A stretch of 64,000 nucleotides of DNA, from contig JADJNX010000001.1 in assembly GCA_016714125.1 (NCBI GenBank), forward strand, positions 248,001 through 312,000. The letters are read 5' to 3'. Below are positions 60,672-64,000 of the stretch, in pieces (the first letter of the stretch is position 1; each line of letters begins with the position of its first letter). The notes beneath the pieces were generated by a model. It saw only the letters and a program-made list of their open reading frames with translations, searched no databases and was not told where the DNA came from. This DNA comes from Ignavibacteriales bacterium (GTDB lineage Bacteria > Bacteroidota > Ignavibacteria > Ignavibacteriales > Ignavibacteriaceae). The position numbers and the translations under genes were made by a program.

Positions 60672-60768
60672 ACCGGCTCCAAAATAATATTAAAGAAACG
60701 GATAAAACTAATGATAATTCATCAAAAAAACAGTCAATTGTTTTTAATTGTGAACAATTATCTCAAAA

Positions 60769-62586
60769 TTACCAAACAAAATGATAGGGCATCATCATCA
60801 TTACACCACTTGTTTTGGAAATTTTCTCAATCTCTTTAACATAAGTACCCAGTCTTTCAGTCGTCTCCGAACTACCAAAATTAAAACTTAATTTCGATTC
60901 AAGATTTTTCATAAACCTTTCGAAAAAAGTTTCTGAGGTTGTGCTGTAAGAAATGGAATAATCTTTAAGTTTTGCTTTTGAAGCTGCTATCTTAATTGCA
61001 TCAAAAAGTCCTCCGAGAGAGTCAACAAGTTTGTTTTCCTGTGCGGCAGAAGCAAACCAAATTCTTCCCTGGCCAATCTCATTCACTTCATCCCTTGTCA
61101 GTTTTCTGCCACGGGAGACACACCCTAAAAATGCCTCATAAGTGGTATCAACACTCATCTGCATCACGCCAAGTTCATAAGTGGTCATGGGTCTAACCCC
61201 CGAAAAGAAATCAGCGTAAAGGTTGGTCTTCACAGTATCGAAGGATATTCCAATTTTATCCCTGAATAATTTCTGAGTGTTCATCACCAATCCAAATACA
61301 CCAATTGAACCGGTTAAGGTATTTTTGGAAGCAACGATAACATCACCCGGGGCTGCAATATAATAACCACCTGAGGCGGCATAATTACCCATCGATATCA
61401 CAAGTGGCTTCTTGGATTTTAATTTCATCAGTTCGCGATACATGATATCACTTGCCAGGGCACTTCCACCCGGTGAGTTAACACGCAGCACCACAGCCTT
61501 TACTGATTCATCATCTGCTGCGTCTCTAACGGCTTTAACAAACGGATCTGCACCTATATTGTCCTCACCACCTTTCCCCATAACAATATCACCCTCAGCG
61601 TAGATGATTTTAACATAGTCGCTGCCATTATATTCAAAGTGGCCAACACCCGTCTTGAGATATTTTGAGAGAGAAATAAATTTTAGATCATCCTTTAACC
61701 CAAAGCCTGATTTCAAAACAGAATCGATTTTATCCCGATATACCAAACCGTCAACCACTCCCCTGTTATAAGCAGCAGATGGATCAAACACAGCAAGTGA
61801 ATCAGCTATGGTGTTCAGATTTGAAACATCCAATCCCGTCTTTTCGGAAATTTTTTCCAAAATTGAACCCCATAACCCTGCAAGATATTCTCTCAACTGG
61901 GTTTTGTTTTCCACACTCATTTCATTGGCTATAAATGGTTCAACTGCACTTTTATATTTACCTGCTCTAATAACTTGTGTTTCCACTCCGATTGAATTGA
62001 GCATCGTTTTAAACATTGGAACCTCGGCACCCAACCCTTTGAATAGTATTCCACCCCTCGGATTAAGATAAATCTTGTCGGCAACAGAAGCCATATATAG
62101 TCCCCTAAGCCCCAGAAAATCGGAGTATGCTATGATCCTTTTACCACTCTTCTTAAAATCGTCAAGCGCATTCCATATCTCATCGAGATTAGCGAGGTCA
62201 CCGTTGGCATCACTAAGTTCGAGGTAAATAGCTTTAATATTTTCATCGTCTCTTGCTGAGTTGATGGCATTAACATAATCCTGAAGGCTTAACTTTTTCC
62301 CCATTTCATCAGCAAAAATCTGTGCAAAGATATCATCTTCAGCCTGTGGTGAATCCACTATTTGTTCAGTCATCGTTATCTTTAAGACGGAGTCCGGATT
62401 AACTACGGCTGTTTCAGTGCTCGCTATTAATCCTAAGAAAAGTAACATAATTCCGAAGGATAAAAATGAGAATGCAATGGTCGCGATTAAAAAACCGAGC
62501 ATCGACGCAAACATCATCATAAAAAAATCTTTTACTCCCCTTTTTGGTGGGATATAATACGGGGGATAAGGGTTTTGATCAAGCAT
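60769..62586 (-). CDS. sppA: Signal peptide peptidase SppA, 67K type
   Basis: 605 residues, the long two-domain form. A cytosolic N-terminus (PYPPYYIPPKRG) and one or two membrane helices (about 20-55) come first, then tandem crotonase-like domains. The catalytic Lys is in RAGKYKSAVEPF (first domain) and the catalytic Ser in MGNYAASGGYYIA (second domain), the split dyad known for E. coli SppA. It digests released signal peptides in the inner membrane. Gene monocistronic, divergent from the propeller sensor. Confidence 0.94.
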   Translation of the reverse strand: MLDQNPYPPYYIPPKRGVKDFFMMMFASMLGFLIATIAFSFLSFGIMLLFLGLIASTETAVVNPDSVLKITMTEQIVDSPQAEDDIFAQIFADEMGKKLSLQDYVNAINSARDDENIKAIYLELSDANGDLANLDEIWNALDDFKKSGKRIIAYSDFLGLRGLYMASVADKIYLNPRGGILFKGLGAEVPMFKTMLNSIGVETQVIRAGKYKSAVEPFIANEMSVENKTQLREYLAGLWGSILEKISEKTGLDVSNLNTIADSLAVFDPSAAYNRGVVDGLVYRDKIDSVLKSGFGLKDDLKFISLSKYLKTGVGHFEYNGSDYVKIIYAEGDIVMGKGGEDNIGADPFVKAVRDAADDESVKAVVLRVNSPGGSALASDIMYRELMKLKSKKPLVISMGNYAASGGYYIAAPGDVIVASKNTLTGSIGVFGLVMNTQKLFRDKIGISFDTVKTNLYADFFSGVRPMTTYELGVMQMSVDTTYEAFLGCVSRGRKLTRDEVNEIGQGRIWFASAAQENKLVDSLGGLFDAIKIAASKAKLKDYSISYSTTSETFFERFMKNLESKLSFNFGSSETTERLGTYVKEIEKISKTSGVMMMMPYHFVW

Positions 62587-62668
62587 TTTGGGTCTCAGAT
62601 TTTATTATCTAATTGTAATTTACTAATATATAAAATAGATATTTGATTTTTTGCATACAGGTAATTTT

Positions 62669-64000
62669 TTGTCACAACTCCCTGTAATTTTTTGGTTTTT
62701 ATTTCTTCTCTTCCTTCCATTAAATTCTGCCTTTTCACAAAGCTCACAATTTATTGGTCTTCCCATTATCTACAATTATTCCCCAACATTGTATGGATTT
62801 CACTCTCAAAACTGGGGTGCGGTCCAAGACCGTCGCGGGCTTATCTATTTCGCCAACTCTGACGGTATCCTTGAATATGATGGAGTAAAATGGCGTCTTA
62901 TTCGACTCTCTAACGGTGAGGCATGCAGAGCTCTTTATCTCGCTCCTGATGGAATAGTTTATGTCGCCGGATTCAACGAAATTGGTTATATATCATACTC
63001 CCGAACAGGAAATGCGGAATACACTTCTCTAAAATCGAAAATGAGAGGGAGAGAAAATGATTTTCTTGATGTATGGAGCATTGCCTGGTTCAACGGTAAA
63101 GTTTACTTCTCAACTTATGATCAAGTATTTATTTGGGATGGAAAATTAGTAGATACATTTAATTCCCAAAAGTCTATTAGCAGTCTTGTTAGTTCAAACG
63201 GAAAATTAATAGTCGCTTATAAAAATGGAAATCCTGAAATATTTGACGGAAATAAGTTGATTCCATTCATTTCCAACAATTTACTCAATGATGCAGACAG
63301 AATAATTTTATGCCCCAAGTCCGATGGCGGTTTGGTCCTCTTTACAAAACAGGGAGCGATGTATGAGATCATCGATCGAAAAGTTTCACCGATACGGGAT
63401 GATCTTCCGAACCTAAAAAACGGAGGAAGCATTTATGAAGCCAAACAGTTATCAAATGGATTAATCGCACTTGCGACAGTTACCGCCGGAGTTATCATAA
63501 TCGATGAAAATGGAACCATCATCCAGACTTTGAATGAGGAGAGAGGCCTTGGAAATAATGTTGCCTATTCAATCTATGAAGACAGGCAAAAGAATCTCTG
63601 GATTACACTTGAAGAAGGGTTGGCGAGAATTAATATTAACTCCCCAATCTCAATATTCGATAAAAGATTTAAACTGTTTGGATCACTTGCCGATGTCTCT
63701 GTTTTTAAGAACAGGCTATTTGTCTCTTCAACTTTTGGAGTTTTTAGTCTCGATTTTTCCGGTAAAATTTCAGATCATTATTTTGACAGGCACGATATTA
63801 AACTTGATGAATCGTGGAATTTTTTCCGGCACAGGGATAAATTATATATTTCATCATCAACGGGTTTATACAAAATTGAGAGTAACAAAGAAACCCGACT
63901 TACAGATGACTATTGTTTCATGGCCCTCTCGCCAAGTGATTCTACCGACACAATCCTTCTTGCATCAGATGATGGTCTGAGCGTGATCCGGCTTGACCCC
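62669..64000 (+). CDS. Two-component-propeller sensor protein, 5' part
   Basis: An uninterrupted frame of 444 codons running off the right edge. The start is TTG at 62669 (CAGGT upstream; TTG 62651 is an alternative). The signal peptide is FWFLFLLFLPLNSAFSQ. The rest is a Reg_prop-type beta propeller (WGAVQDRRGLIYFANSDGILEYDG, NNVAYSIYEDRQKNLWITLEEG). In Bacteroidota and relatives such N-termini belong to hybrid sensor kinases or triple-Tyr-motif regulators; the signalling half lies outside the window. Confidence 0.85.
   Translation, partial: MSQLPVIFWFLFLLFLPLNSAFSQSSQFIGLPIIYNYSPTLYGFHSQNWGAVQDRRGLIYFANSDGILEYDGVKWRLIRLSNGEACRALYLAPDGIVYVAGFNEIGYISYSRTGNAEYTSLKSKMRGRENDFLDVWSIAWFNGKVYFSTYDQVFIWDGKLVDTFNSQKSISSLVSSNGKLIVAYKNGNPEIFDGNKLIPFISNNLLNDADRIILCPKSDGGLVLFTKQGAMYEIIDRKVSPIRDDLPNLKNGGSIYEAKQLSNGLIALATVTAGVIIIDENGTIIQTLNEERGLGNNVAYSIYEDRQKNLWITLEEGLARININSPISIFDKRFKLFGSLADVSVFKNRLFVSSTFGVFSLDFSGKISDHYFDRHDIKLDESWNFFRHRDKLYISSSTGLYKIESNKETRLTDDYCFMALSPSDSTDTILLASDDGLSVIRLDP

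Noticed and set aside
1..64000. Prophage, insertion sequence, integron or defence island
   Set aside because: No transposase, integrase, phage structural, restriction or abortive-infection gene was recognised on either strand, and composition looks even.

Overview
The window looks like chromosomal DNA from an AT-rich member of the Bacteroidota/Chlorobiota lineage, most likely an Ignavibacteria-like organism. The main reason is four large secreted proteins ending in type IX secretion (T9SS) sorting domains of the QNxPNPFNPST style. Supporting signs are BshC (bacillithiol pathway), a pyruvoyl-dependent arginine decarboxylase, the start of a two-component-propeller sensor, and many lipoproteins and Ala-Gln-ending signal peptides. 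The placement is an inference from gene content; no rRNA, tRNA, phage, insertion sequence or CRISPR array was seen.

Layout. 0-3 kb: 5' tip of a secreted protein gene, an SDR oxidoreductase, a zinc-ribbon protein and a phosphomannomutase. 3-9 kb (minus): an envelope operon of apolipoprotein N-acyltransferase, small lipoprotein, M48 protease, LEA14-like protein and an FHA-FHA-ABC transporter. 9-14 kb (minus): IspF, acylphosphatase, EamA exporter, Era, purine permease and a TerB-like protein. 14-19 kb (minus): a peptidoglycan-recycling operon of sugar kinase, AmpG-like permease and NagZ-type glucosaminidase joined to a damaged beta-lactamase-like domain. 19-28.5 kb: a class V aminotransferase, prolyl oligopeptidase, SUMF1-type protein, EFR1 ferredoxin flanked by short repeats, a DUF5684-like membrane protein and a T9SS cargo. 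28.7-38.5 kb: PAS histidine kinase, sialidase-like T9SS cargo, PdxJ, two YD-repeat-like secreted paralogues, a winged-helix-like protein, endonuclease III and a phosphohexomutase. 38.8-47 kb: M48-TPR protease with a duplicated BamE-like tail, M1 peptidase, MmcQ, methionine-type aminotransferase, a secreted hydrolase and BshC. 47-64 kb: a giant T9SS cargo, cytochrome c lipoprotein, amidase with an inserted golvesin-like domain, TPR protein, lipoprotein, NlpC/P60, arginine decarboxylase, SmpB, a Ycf48-like T9SS cargo, SppA and a truncated propeller sensor.

Two cross-cutting observations matter for any reader. First, roughly thirty conserved-gene interruptions can be repaired by changing the length of a homopolymer by one base, including essential genes such as lnt and pdxJ; this looks like sequencing error, so merged gene models are given here. 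Second, tandem arrays of an 8-bp unit with a GTAC core occur in at least six places, always between genes or across the last codons of a gene. The gene set as a whole is dominated by envelope biogenesis, peptidoglycan turnover, lipoprotein maturation and secretion of large beta-propeller proteins.
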